Notes: a model not told the origin generated them from the sequence alone. Positions 42,190 to 53,285 are shown, counted from the first letter of the stretch. The stretch is DNA of 64,000 nucleotides from Agrypnia vestita (GCA_016648135.1 JADDOH010011119.1:62001-126000), one strand, 5' to 3'. A program made the numbers and translations.

Positions 42190-42667
42190 TAGGGAATGCA
42201 ATCCCGATCCCACGAGATCTCGAGCCATTTTACGAGATCAATCCCGAACCGAAAAATCGGACGGGATTATCGGGATCGATCAAAATTTTTTGTGTTTTGT
42301 ATGTTTACTCGTGTATATGTTTATAAAGCTTTATATAAGTACTTAAAACTTATGTTCATGTCACATTCAAATAATGAAAGTAGTTTTGTATAATATGCTG
42401 TATTTTATTAACTTAACATAGGTAGTAATAAAAACTACTACTAACTCTACTGCATTGACTGATTGATGCTCGTAAAAACGCCAACAAAACTTAAAAGCGA
42501 TGATTAATAATGAATATTTTGTTAAGTATGCTGTTATAAAAATGCAAGGTGTTGTCGTAAATTGCTATTCAGCTCTATAAAACAAAAAAATAACACAAAG
42601 TATTCGGGATCCCGATCCCTAGGGATCCCGCGGGATTGGAAATTCTAATCTGGAGGGATCCCGAAAG
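42190..42667 (+). mobile_element. repeat element X, copy 1
   Basis: It starts AGGGAATGCAATCCCGATCC and ends GGGATTGGAAATTCTAATC, GGGATCCCGAAA. Both ends are rich in GGGATCCCGAT motifs, and the middle has CTTATGTTCATGTCACATTC. The same structure is inverted at 54372-54844. TGTCGC on both outer sides may be part of a target-site duplication. No coding region; class unknown. Confidence 0.6.
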
Positions 42668-43284
42668 GTTGTCGCCTATTGCCTGCTGCTTTTTATGCGA
42701 TTTTGTTATTTCCTGAAAGCCAATTTGGAGCAATTATAATATAAATATGTTACCCTGTTAGCTCCTAATCTCTCCATATTAAGGATTTATTCTTTCTGAA
42801 TTCACTCTTTGTCTATTATTTATTTTAACACAATCCTTTGTTGATTTAATTGTAAATTTATTTGCGAATAAAGTAAATACATAATTATAAGTCAATTTTT
42901 TCTTCGTTCAAGTTTGAAGCATCTCCAATCATTACATCTTAACATAGAAATAACATACATTACATCTTAACATACATTACATCTTAACATAGAAATTAGA
43001 CGTCCAAAATATACTTGCCTGCAACAAAAATAAAATCTGTATAAGAAAATATAAATATCGATTTCTTTCTTCTTGAAGTGACTCGAATATTAAATAATGC
43101 GTACTTAATATTTCTACATATTTAAAAATAACTAAATATGTTTTTAAATCATTTGCAAAGCTCGATTATTTAACATTATTTCATACGATCTTGTTATTTT
43201 TTTAACTGGCGCATTGCAGACAACGTTTTTGGAGTAATTATAATATTTTATGAATGAATGAAGTAATATAATATAATATAACAC
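42668..43284. other. unassigned AT-rich DNA
   Basis: ACATTACATCTTAACATA is repeated in tandem at about 42950-42990; nothing else is recognised. Confidence 0.4.
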
Positions 43285-43530
43285 ATGGGTCATGTGGAGA
43301 GAATGTCCGAGCATCAAGCACCAAAGTCCCTGCTGAACTCAAGGCCAATAGGGCGAAGGAGCTTAGGAAGGCCAAAATTAAGATGGAGTGACAATGTCCT
43401 CAAAGACATCTCTGCCTTGGAGCTTCGGAACTGGAGAGAGCTGACACTAAACCGAGATGAGTGGAGGAAGATTATTGAGGAGGCCAAGACCCACCAAGGG
43501 TTGTAGTGCCAAGAATGATGATTATGATAA
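43285..43530 (+). mobile_element. RTE-like family C, short 3' end
   Basis: The 73-codon frame (43285-43506) reads GHVERMSEHQAPKSLLNSRP, IGRRSLGRPKLRWSDNVLK, ELTLNRDEWRKIIEEAKTH, the intact end of the family C polyprotein, followed by TGCCAAGAATGATGATTATG. It is strongly 5'-truncated. Confidence 0.85.
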
Positions 43531-43968
43531 TATTTTATCCAAAAAAAACAAAGTGATTTTGTGGTGACATTATTAATATAATTAATAATAGTGATTATAC
43601 AGGTAAAAGTTTAAGAGTTACAACAAGTCGAACGAAATGAGATACATTAAATTGTAAAACACTTACTTAAATGTTTATTTTCGTATAGTAATGCTGGGTA
43701 GCTAAGATTTTATTCTTTGTTGGGGACACAATGTAAAATATTTTTTATTTCACTTAATGTTTTAAGCAAAAAATATCTATTGGAATTATAATAAAGTTTA
43801 AAATCTATAATTTTGATCCATTTATAAAAAGCCATCTATGAGAAATTATAAGAGATTGCTCTTTATAACATGAAACTCATGCTCCAGAACAACAATATTT
43901 TGTATGAAAAACAACTGCGTTACTAAGAAAGACAACATTGTTAACGTTATTTGCGAATAAATAATATA

Positions 43969-43999
<31 letters not shown>

Positions 44000-44553
44000 A
44001 CGAGTTTATAATTTAACTAATTAATTTTTTATCCTTCTCCGTCGTTACTTTTTAGACTTGAGACTCCAAAAGCCTTTTGATGGTATCTAATTTCATTTGA
44101 TACCTCGGTGGGATAGCGAAATTCTTTTGTGTAGGTATTGTGCAGACCTCATTTTCCACGTAATCTTCAGTCTCCGCCGCCGCCATTACGAAGCCGGTGA
44201 AGTTGTGTTTTTAATTTAACTAGGAGTAAACTTTATTAAAATATGTCTCCGCGATACTTTATTATAGCTCTTGATAAAATGCAAATGAAAGCGCTCGACC
44301 GCGGTAATGTAATTAATTCATTTAGACCGCGTGATGTTTTCACGGCGCCGCAACCAGAATCCATTAGCTGCACCGCGCGCCGAGCGCCACTGCCAGTCCC
44401 TGAAAAAGCCACCACAATTTGAAACCGGAGCGGTATGTCAGAGGTATTCAAACATCACTGCGAGGCAAAACATTTTCATAGCCATACATACATTCGTAGA
44501 TGTTTACATATATCAATGTGTGAATGTGCATAATACTGACTGTAACATACATA
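43531..44553. other. unassigned DNA
   Basis: A poly(A) run lies at 43975-43996. The part at 44150-44430 is GC-richer. No gene is supported. Confidence 0.4.
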
Positions 44554-44588
44554 GTAGGTAGCAGTGATGTACAAGATACCCTGTACAA

Positions 44589-44649
44589 AATGCAACAAAA
44601 TGCAAAATGCTGTATGGTCTCCACAGCATTTTGCATTTTGTTGCATTGT
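44589..44649. repeat. inverted repeat at the 5' junction of the CR1 copy
   Basis: ATGCAACAAAATGCAAAATG(CTGT) is followed, after nine bases, by its exact inverse ACAGCATTTTGCATTTTGTTGCAT. The right arm belongs to the CR1 coding sequence; the left arm is extra. Confidence 0.8.
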
Positions 44650-45484
44650 TTACTCCAATAATATTGAGCGAGTGCAGCACAAATTTTTGAGAGTTGTTAA
44701 TTTTGAATTACACATACCAATAATGCACATAAATTATAATTTTCTATTGTCTCTAATTAAACTAAATAGATTATCCGATAGAAGGAAAATTGCTGACCTC
44801 GTATTACTGTATAAAATCGTAAATAATTATTACAACAGTTCAGAACTAACGCAGCTAATTTTTTATCACATCCCTTCCAGGAGCACTAGACAAAGTATAT
44901 CGTTTCATTGTGACAATGTTAGTGTAAATTATCTCTATAGCTCACCTATTAGAAGGCTCCATAGGTTAGGAAACGAGTATGGCTACCTATCGGATGTTTT
45001 TTCGGAAACACTAGCCGCCTACAAGAAAGCTCTTCTGGACGAATTCGGTCGTTTATAATTGGTTATTGATGTCATGTCTATCTCTTGTTTTTAGATTTTT
45101 GAATTTTACATTTCATTTTATTTTACTGTCATTTTTATTGCTTCTTGATTTTTAGATTTGATTTGTTTACAATTATTTCATTTTGTTGTAATTTTGTTGC
45201 TTCTTGAATTTCAGATATAATTATTTTAATTTGTTGTAGTTTTATTGATTGTTGACATTCATATTTGATTTGATAACTATTATTTCATTTGATGTAATTT
45301 TGTTATACTTTATGTTAAGTAATGTTTTATTTTGCTTTATATATCACTTTATTAATTTTTTTGATAGAATTATACCTTGTCTCCTTTTTTTATTATTACC
45401 TATCAATCTAAACATGTTTATATATATTGTTTCTTTAACGGTACGTTGTACCGTGTATTAAATAAATAAATAAATAAATAAATA
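44607..45484 (+). mobile_element. CR1/Jockey-group element, 5'-truncated, nested in hAT
   Basis: The ORF2 C-terminus runs to 45058, then a T-rich 3' UTR with three imperfect repeats of about 65 bp (GATTTGTTTACAATTATTTC, TTCATTTTGTTGTAATTTTG) and an (AAAT)n tail at 45455-45484. Confidence 0.85.
44610..45058 (+). pseudogene. CR1/Jockey-group ORF2 C-terminal fragment
   Basis: AVWSPQHFAFCCIVYSNN, IERVQHKFLRVVNFELHI, RKIADLVLLYKIVNNYY and RRLHRLGNEYGYLSDVF match the ends of the other CR1-like copies. The frame has no stop until 45056-45058 but contains only the region downstream of the reverse transcriptase. Confidence 0.8.
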
Positions 45485-46007
45485 AACATACTTAATAATC
45501 AAGTATTTCAGATACCAGATATAGATAACTTTCTGGAATGGTATCTGAAATACTAGATACAAAATACGTATCTTCCAAATACTTCATAAGATAAAATTAT
45601 TTTGTAAGAAAACACATTTTATTTAATGTAAGTTTATTTTTTTACGTGAATTATTTACGAATAAATCGCGTTGATCGCGCAAGTGTGACTAGATAACATA
45701 TAATATTTTTAAAGTTTTAATTGAGACTTGAGTAAAACCATTCCTACAATCATTTTGTCGCTCATTTTTCTTCGATGAGGTCTCATTATAGGTACATCAT
45801 TGGAAAAAAGTATCCTAGCAATCTTAGTATTTACAAGATACCAAAAGAATGTATCTAAATACAAGATTCAAAATGAATATTCAAAATAATATTTCAGATA
45901 CAAGATGAAAATACGTATTTTGCATCTTGTATCTATATTTATATGTATCTATACTTGTATTTTAGATGAGTCACATCTCTGGTAGGTAGTTAGTTATAAC
46001 GAAAGAA

Positions 46008-46075
46008 TCGCTGAGATTGTTCGGTCATCTGGAATGCATGAACAAAGAGAGGATGGTAAAAGTATACAGGGTTAT
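46008..46075 (+). mobile_element. small RTE family A/B fragment
   Basis: It encodes SLRLFGHLECMNKERMVK, a scrap of the GHVERMNEERMV box. No ends are visible. Confidence 0.55.
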
Positions 46076-46149
46076 TTGGAAAACATTAATAACCTCGCAG
46101 GACTATACTTCTGCCTTGATTATGAGTCGAAAATGTTTGCTTTTTTTAA

Positions 46150-46315
46150 AATATTTCTTGCATGGAATGTTCTGGTGAATGGTGAATAAAGTGTTAAAGC
46201 GATTATAAAGTGTCTATTTACGGGTGATTAATTTGCGAAATAGTTTAATTTGGATAAAAGCGTTAAGTTAAATAGTGTTAAGTGACTTTCGCATTCGAAA
46301 TAGCATTATCCTGTT
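46150..46315 (+). repeat. R2 repeat, partial copy
   Basis: It has GGAATGTTCTGGTGAATGGT, AATAAAGTGTTAAAGCGATT, TTTACGGGTGATTAATTTGC and GTGTTAAGTGACTTTCG, as in the R2 copies at 3838-4260 and 48255-48425. Confidence 0.6.
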
Positions 46316-46319
46316 TCCG

Positions 46320-46732
46320 ATGTTCATTACTTTTGTTTTGTAAATATTTAATTTCAATTTATTTATTTTCAGCCATATTGATATTTGATTAAGGTCATTG
46401 TTCAGTTTGTCAATGATTTCGAATTTCACAATACAAGTATTTTCACTATATCATTATTGTAAATTATGAACAATATTCGTCCTAGAACTGAGAGCCTTGT
46501 GGATATTATACGCCTCAAAATTTTTCGTTCAAAAACTTGCGGTGCTTCGATCTGCTTAGTCAGCGGACATGTCTCAGACTCATATTGAGTTCCCACATGC
46601 AAAGTTTCACAACCAACCTATCAGATATTTTTCCATTTTCTGGTATTTCCCATGTATTAAAGGCCAAAATTATGAGCCTGATACTTAATAATTATCCGCC
46701 GTTTTTTTTTTAATGATATATTGATAATTACA
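46320..46732. other. unassigned DNA
   Basis: Nothing is recognised. Confidence 0.4.
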
Positions 46733-46740
46733 TTACAAAG

Positions 46741-47171
46741 TTACTTACTTACCATCACACCGTTTCCCCGTGGGGGTAGGCAGAGAGGAGCGCCACACTC
46801 TTCTGTCATAACTCTCGCCTCATCCACATTCATACAACTTCGCATGCAAACTCGCCGGTTGTTGAGGCTTCTAACGGGACCATCTTCCAGTATCTCTTTA
46901 ATCTGGTCACGCCATGTCTTCCGCGGTCGTCCTCTCTTTCTGGCGCCATCAACACTTGCATTATATATCTTTCTTGCCATTCTTTCCTCATTCATTCACT
47001 CAACATGCCCGAACCATCCGAGCGACCCTTTTTTTAATTCTATTAATTATGCTAACATCAGCTTTACATTCATTCCTAATATCTGCATTCTTTACTATGT
47101 GATAAATTGATTTGTCAAACATACGTCTAAGGGATCTCATCTCCACTGCATTCAATCTACTTTCGTTCCTC
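46741..47171 (-). mobile_element. RTE-like family B, 5'-truncated, with perfect TSD
   Basis: The minus strand encodes the GHVE.MNEERMARKIYNASVDGARKRGRPRKTW region (frame 46741-46995) with a frameshift upstream. The 3' tail is (GTAA)n (complement of TTACTTACTTAC). A 12-bp duplication TTACAAAGTTAC occurs at 46733-46744 and 47172-47183, overlapping the tail by a few bases. Confidence 0.85.
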
Positions 47172-47183
47172 TTACAAAGTTAC

Positions 47184-47689
47184 ATAACTAAATACGAAAA
47201 CAAAATCTACGTGCGTAGGTACTTTACTCAGATCGTGTACGTGCGCGGTCTTGTGTTAAACGGAACATTTGAATTTTTCTTGTTTTCTGAAAATGGAACT
47301 CCGTGCTGCAAAAACAATGCGAATTATGCTATCTGGAGCACGCCCATTATGCGATCTAGCTCGAGGAACGAACCTCGAGTGGTTTGTGCTTCATCAACGT
47401 CCTCCGTACAAAATGCAGAAATAACAATAGACTCGGCACACTCGCCGCTAATCTGTACAGTCCTTGACGGTTACACTTGGTAGTTTCGAGAGCCAAACTT
47501 CGTCCTTAGAAACATACCCCGAAAGTTTGTACAGTCGGAACTTAGGTCAAGGTTAAACTACTTCGCCACCGCCGGTCTTTGTCGCAGTTTCCACAGTCCT
47601 TTACCCTGCTACCCGGGTTGGTTTATGGAGGCTTTCGTGCTATTCATACTGTAACGAGACGGTATGAGAGATTACGTACAGAATCCCTC
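47184..47689. other. unassigned DNA
   Basis: It is moderately GC-rich. The frame ending at 47483 has no motif. Confidence 0.4.
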
Positions 47690-47983
47690 GTAGTATGTCT
47701 ATGACGACAATGAGATCAAAGTCTCTAGAGCCTTCTAGGACACACTACCACACTCCGGTTTTATCAACATTCCAGAAACGTCTACAAACATCTGGAACCT
47801 TACCGTAGATACTAGAAAATTAAAAATCGTTCTCGAGAATTCGACAAACACAGGTATAAATATTTCTATCGGTGCCAAGCAAGTCGCGGAACGACCGGCG
47901 GGATGTTCAGTCGCGAGGTATTCGTAGCAACAGATATTAAGCGAAACAATAACCTAACTGGCGATTTAAATAATTATGTACGA

Positions 47984-48238
47984 ATCTTCTGGTTTGTGTC
48001 TTCTGGGGTATTATGCCGTGTTACTACGACCTTTGTCGCCGACGTTTCGGATCCCATTGCAGGGTCCATCATCAGGGCTGATGTGTACATCAGTGTTGTA
48101 CTGAACTGTCAACATATCAGCCCTGATGATGGATCCGAAACGTCGGCCAGAAAGGTCGTAATAACACGGCATAATACCCCAGAAGACACAAACCAGAAGA
48201 TTCTGAGTGGCCGTGAAAACCTTTAGAATATTCTTAGG
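47984..48238. mobile_element. PLE-like inverted-repeat element F with two hammerhead cores
   Basis: The arms carry CTTCTGGTTTGTGTCTTCTG, GGGTATTATGCCGTGTTACT, ACGACCTTT and a hammerhead in opposite orientations. A perfect 9-bp duplication TATGTACGA lies at 47975-47983 and 48239-48247. The element interrupts repeat R2. There is no protein. Confidence 0.75.
48036..48083 (-). ncRNA. candidate hammerhead ribozyme (element F, minus copy)
   Basis: On the minus strand: CAGCC, core CTGATGA (complement of 48069-48075), stem II GGACCC/GGGATCC with a short loop, then GAAAC (48044-48048 complement) and GTC before GGC, which pairs with GCC as stem I. Stem III is only AC/GT with no loop, so a dimer would be needed for good activity. 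The plus-strand copy (48123-48141) lost 13 bases of stem II and is probably dead. Confidence 0.6.
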
Positions 48239-48429
48239 TATGTACGACTTCTAGGTGCGAGAATCGGATGAAATGTTCTAGCAAGTGATAAATGAAGTGT
48301 TACCCAGCAATAATAAAGACTTCATAGACGAGTGATAAATTGCGAAATAGTATGAATTCAATATTAGTGTATTAATTCGTGTTAAGCGACTTTGTTAATT
48401 TAATAAAATAATTCATCACTAATTAATAA

Positions 48430-49185
48430 GTCGCTTATTAATTTCCTGTTATTTCAAAATAACAAAAATAATCCGATGCAAGCCTTTCTCTAAATAAAAC
48501 CCGATTGAGTATTTCCGCAAAGTTACCACTTAGGTGTGTGTACTGGAACTAGAAATGTGACAATATTTATAGATATAATATTTTAAAACCAAAATAGATT
48601 ATTTTTGTAGATGATTAAATAATATAATCCGATTATAAAACTGGGCGGGTACCACCTATTTTTTCAGAGTTTAATCTGAGAAGTACGCTTGTCTCATGAA
48701 AATGTGCTCGCTTTATATTGGAAAAAATAAATTTGTCGCTGAAGTAAAATGCATAGAACAAATTACACGGCTGCCCGGAAAATTCCAGTTTACAGGAGTC
48801 GATATAGAAAAATGTAAATAAATTCTTTGAAGATTTAAAAAAAATTCATTTTAATAGAAATTATAAAATGGAGATGAGATGACATTTTGATACTTGGTCA
48901 CGTGTAGTACGTGGAAGTATGGTACTGGTACTGAGTACTTTTATTTATATATATTATCACCAGCGCGGGGCCAGGTAACTCGCTGTTATAGCTCACCTGG
49001 GAGAGAAGTCTACTGGCTATAGAAAGCTTCCAGTGGCAACAAAGATTTTTTTTTCTTTTATTAGTGATTTATTTATTTATTTTGTTATTATTATTAAAAA
49101 AAGATTTATTCTAAAGAAAAAAAAATTGCGCAATAAAACTTAAATTTATCAAAGAGTTATGGTTGTCATTACGGTCGTTAGACAT
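48430..49185. other. unassigned AT-rich DNA
   Basis: Nothing is recognised. Confidence 0.45.
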
Positions 49186-49244
49186 ATTTAACTGTAACTG
49201 TTGCGGATAATTTATACGAACCGTATATTTTTCCGAGAAACGGT

Positions 49245-49290
49245 TCTCGACGTTTCGTTGAATGCTTATTCAACGTCATCAGGAGGACGA
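49245..49290 (-). ncRNA. candidate hammerhead ribozyme (element G, minus copy)
   Basis: On the minus strand: CTC, core CTGATGA (complement of 49276-49282), an 8-bp stem II (CGTTGAAT/ATTCAACG, loop AAGC), then AAAC with GTC before GAG, giving stem I CTC/GAG. All core residues are present if the first C of stem II is left unpaired. Confidence 0.6.
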
Positions 49291-49481
49291 CCTGTACCCG
49301 CGGAGGTAGAGGGCGGACTGATTAATGTCATTAACTCAACCTTTGAGAGACGTCGCAGCAAAGTCCGCCGACGTAACTAGTACAACTAGTAGAAGAAGTG
49401 GACATTCTACAACAAAGTGCATATAATTTACGCCCTCGGAAGCATTAATCAGTCCGCCCGCTATCTCCGCGGGTAAAGGTC

Positions 49482-49528
49482 GTCCTCCTGATGACGTTGA
49501 ATAAGAATTCAACGAAATGTCGAGAATC
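49482..49528 (+). ncRNA. candidate hammerhead ribozyme (element G, plus copy)
   Basis: It mirrors the minus copy: CTGATGA at 49488-49494, stem II GTTGAAT/ATTCAAC, then GAAAT (49514-49518) instead of GAAAC, which weakens stem III. Confidence 0.5.
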
Positions 49529-49689
49529 GTTTCTCGGAAAAACATACGGTTCGTATAAAATATACGAAACCAGTTACAGTTAAATTTACCAATTATTTTA
49601 CATTTTTTGTTCACATATTTTTTTATTAATATAAAAATATGTAAATATTTGGTATGGTACTTAATCCTTAATCTGAATTTTTAGTCACC

Positions 49690-49940
49690 AATCACGTATC
49701 GTATGTTTACGTTTATGTTAATTTATATAGCCCCATTTTTGCGTAAGAGACGCTTCAAGGGCGCTTTACAGGTGCGACATCCCGAAAAAATGAGTTTTTA
49801 GGCTCTTCTTGAAGTGTTCCTGGTTCTCCATAGATCGCAGCACTGGAGGCAGCTGATTCCACAAAATGATTCGCAGATGAATACGGCCTTGTCGCATTCA
49901 TTATCATTGCTAGAACTATTATTAGAACAGCATCGCTGGT
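49690..49940 (-). mobile_element. L2/CR1-type retrotransposon 3' end
   Basis: The minus strand reads LWNQLPPVLRSMENQEH, FKKSLKTHFFGM, the conserved last residues of L2/CR1-clade ORF2 proteins, followed by AAGCGCCCTTGAAGCG and GGGCTATATAAAT. A related 3' UTR with tail is at 52358-52445. Confidence 0.65.
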
Positions 49941-51985
49941 AGAGTTGCATCAGCCGTAGGGTCCCCCTTCCTCATCTGGAATATAAAACATCCAGAAAGT
50001 TTAGATGACATTTTCCATTAATATAAACAAAAAACATGTCGGGATAACCTACCACATTCATTCGTATACTGGGTGAGGAATGTCGGAAACTGCCGACACA
50101 TTTAATCGAAATTTGTGGACATTTAAGAGACGTGTATAGTCAGTTTTGCCGTGTTAATTATTTTGTGGAAACAATTCCCAAGGCAAATTCGCCTGTTTAC
50201 TAAAAAATTAATTAATACAACGTTTTTTTTCTTTACATGTTATAAGTATACAAATATATTTTAATTTTCACTGTTTGTTTTTAAAAATATAATATGTTTA
50301 CTTAATTTTGTATTCCTTTATCATTTGCTTATTTGCTTATCTTTTAAAAATATTTTCCTAAAAGGATATTAATGTTTTTTTTCTCTTTTTATTAAAAGTA
50401 TTTAGTACTGTTTATATAACAAACATGTAATTGTTTATTCCTATCATACCTTACTGACAATTTAGGACTCTTCACTAACAAATATGAAATGAGGGTAGTG
50501 GAATTTATTATTCATTGATATTTTATTGTCTTAACGCACTTCTCAACAACTCCATTTTATGAAAAATATTGAAATAAAATAAAAATAGAATAAAATACAT
50601 ATTTTTCTTAAAAACGTGGAGTATTATAGTGCACAATTTATAAAATTCATAAAAATATTTATATTACGAAACTTGAAACAAGATTCAAGGGGAATATGGG
50701 CCGCGTGTTCATTGAAGAAGATGAATTAAAATATATAAATAAATAAAATTGTATTGTTTCTTTAAACAGCGTTATTTTTAATATTTGTATATTTTGTTTA
50801 TACTTGATGTGGTTATTAAACCACATGAAAATTGTGGAAATAATACCAAAGACACAAAACATAATAAAGACCTGAAACTATATCTCAAGATTATTAATGT
50901 CATTTTCATCCTTTTATTTTAAATGTTCAGATATTCGTGAAATAATGATACCTCCGAAACCATAATATATATAGCTTTGGAAATGTACGGAGGTTTCAAT
51001 ATATTTTTTTCATGTAGAGTATTAGTCGCCAGTGAACGGCAACAGGCCTCGTGGGAACTATACAATCTAATTTGTTTCGGTTCATTTTCTTTCGGCGGAT
51101 GCTCAGATGCGAATACTATAGAGAGATATATTATTTAAAATATTCTTGTTTTACAGGAACGAAAACCGACACATAATGCCTATACGATTCAATAATTTAT
51201 ATTGCATATTTTTAAATTACACAATAAACACCGAACACACTTAATACATTACTTCAAAAGTCACTTATAAAATCATTTTATAGGACAACAAATAAATATT
51301 GACTGACAGGCCTCGTGCGATATGTTTCGCATATTGCCAATATTTGAAAGTATCCTCTCTCCGCACTCTATCACGCTATGTAAACGAGATGTTATTAAAA
51401 CATTCTATATTCTTCCGCGGAATGATATTCTTCCACGAAAGCATCTCTAATGCTACCTAAACAAACATTTTTCGCCAAAAAAAGATCGCATATATTGTTC
51501 CAACCTAAAACCACAGTCGGGAGTGTCTACCTGTCTCCCCAGCGCCGATCGGGGTCCATCACACCCCTTTCTCGAGAGGGTGGTCTCGCAGGACCCCCTG
51601 GTAACAAAATACCCCAACCCGCCGGGATGGGAAACACACTTATTGGACGAATAGCTCTCTATATATAATATTCGGTTTTCCCGCATCTCCCGATATTTAT
51701 TTTAAGATTCTTTGAATAGCATAACCGATTTTATATTTATTTTTTTACTCCTCCGCGTTATCTTTTGCGTCTCCATGTCTCAAACGACTCGAATTTCAAG
51801 AAGGATAAACACGCTCGAAATATTCTGTCTCGTGTGTGTTTAATTATTTTCGTATATTTTGTTTTCTATAAAACGCTCTATTGAATTTGACATCCCTAGT
51901 TTCGATACCACAAGAACTTTAAGTATGTATAAACCATTATGTTCTTGATTTATTATTTTCATTTATATACTCTAATAGATTATAT
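49941..51985. other. unassigned AT-rich DNA
   Basis: No supported gene. Short frames near 51450-51686 overlap on both strands in a GC-rich patch (51520-51650) with no motif. A weak palindrome (ACCTCCGAAAC..GTACGGAGGTTTC) is at 50951-50998. Confidence 0.4.
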
Positions 51986-51992
51986 ATATTTT

Positions 51993-52165
51993 CGGTGGCT
52001 GGGTCATGTGGAGAGAATGTCCGAGCATCAAGCAAAGATATCTCTGCCTTAGAGCTTCGAAACTGGAGAGAGCTGGCACTAGACCGAGATGAGTGGAGGA
52101 AAATTATTGAGGAGGCCAAGACCCACCAAGGGTTGTAGTGCCAAGAATGATGATGATGATGACTC
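51993..52165 (+). mobile_element. RTE-like family C, short copy with internal deletion
   Basis: It starts CGGTGGCTGGGTCATGTGGA, jumps from GAGCATCAAGCA to AAGATATCTCTGCC (about 90 bp missing), and ends GGGTTGTAGTGCCAAGAA(TGA)n. Confidence 0.85.
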
Positions 52166-52357
52166 TATTAGGTTATTCTTAAAATGTATAACCTGCTGAA
52201 GTATTTTAGACTTACAAAAAACTATTTTAATTAAATAAATCTGACATCATATTAGTCTATTAGGATTTTCATTTATCTAGATTTTAGCTATCGACATGCT
52301 GACCCGTTCAGGCTTGATGAAAAGACCCAAAATGGCTATCCTTCCTACCTTTCGCAG

Positions 52358-52445
52358 TTAATAATAATAATAATAATTGGATAACTTATATAGCGCCGTT
52401 TTCGCGAATACTCACCTCAAGGGCGCTTTACACAGAAAAATTATT
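52358..52445 (-). mobile_element. L2/CR1-type 3' UTR with (ATT)n tail
   Basis: The minus strand TGTAAAGCGCCCTTGAG, CGGCGCTATATAAGTTATCC and (ATT)n matches the end of the element at 49690-49940. Confidence 0.6.
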
Positions 52446-53285
52446 ATCTTACAAAACAACTTACTGCTAGAAAAGAAAAAACTTATTTACTATTACTTAT
52501 TCACTCGGTGACATACAAAAAATGGAAATAAAATTGAGTACTATAATAGTTGGGAGTGCCTGAAAGAATTAGGTGTTTTCGCGGAGTGCACAATAGGAGT
52601 GGAAAACATTAGCTAGCGTTGTTGTGGTCAGATTCTATAAGTTTTTATAGGATTGATTGATTCTTAGTAATTGGAATAACTACAACCAATTATGAAATGC
52701 TATCCGTTCCTCCATTGCGACTGAATCTTTATATTTCCACTGAAATATGATGATCGTGCGAAGTTTTTAATGTATTATGTACGTACTGCGTAACCTAGCC
52801 GAGTATATTCACTCAATTCATCTCAGTTTATTGCCGAGAAAATTCCTTTTCCATCCACCCAAGTTTTATCATTATGCCCCGTATTTACATAACGGTATAA
52901 CTTTTACATATCCTAAATAATATTTATACGAATTTAAATGCCAAGAAAGCGCATTAATTCTGCCCGTCGTCGAATGTGTGCCCCCACACCGACAATCTTG
53001 CGTTATTACACTTTTTATTCATTTTTTCCTGCCGTATAAATTTTATTAACGGACATTAAGAAATAAAAACCTATAAAAGAAATAATGTTTTCATCCTCGC
53101 TAGCGTTTATGGCCGGGACACTTAAAAATAATAAACTATTATTTTCAATGGGGATCTTCCTACCCATAGATGTACTACACTATACATACGTAAAAACAAG
53201 TTTTCCCCTGTATGTATGCCACGATGTATCAATAATGTAATTTTTAACAACATAAACAATAATATATATAGACTTGGAATATTTT
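52446..53285. other. unassigned DNA
   Basis: Nothing is recognised; it may include decayed coding sequence of the L2-type element. Confidence 0.4.

Larger units (their letters stand above)
44562..45981. mobile_element. hAT non-autonomous element hosting a CR1 insertion
   Basis: The left end is CAGTGATGTACAAGATACC and the right end (complement) CAGAGATGTGACTCATCT. A perfect 8-bp target-site duplication GTAGGTAG flanks it (44554-44561, 45982-45989). Inside the right half GTATCTGAAATAC-type motifs recur (45500-45960). A 5'-truncated CR1-like copy fills 44607-45484. Confidence 0.8.
47690..48425 (+). repeat. R2 repeat, longest copy, interrupted by element F
   Basis: In order: heat-shock-like sites (TTCCAGAA at 47770-47777; TTCtcGAGaaTTC at 47830-47842), a TATAAATA box near 47854, then GTGCCAAGCAAGTCGCGG. 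After the PLE-like insertion (47984-48238) come GAAATGTTCTAGCAAGTGAT, GAGTGATAAATTGCGAAATAG and GTGTTAAGCGACTTTG. A solo-LTR identity is inferred from this promoter-like order. Confidence 0.5.
49186..49585. mobile_element. PLE-like inverted-repeat element G with two hammerhead cores
   Basis: The outer arms begin ATTTAACTGTAACTG and its inverse, and continue through TACGAACCGTATA, GAGAAACGGTTCTCGACGTT, the hammerheads and GCGGACTGATTAATG (about 140 bp per arm). The loop (about 49330-49440) is unique. No target-site duplication was found. Confidence 0.65.

Noticed and set aside
51993..52165. Target-site duplication for the RTE C copy (ACTCTAATAGATTAT / ACTCTATTAGGTTAT)
   Set aside because: Similarity needs a gap and two mismatches in AT-rich flanks; not convincing.
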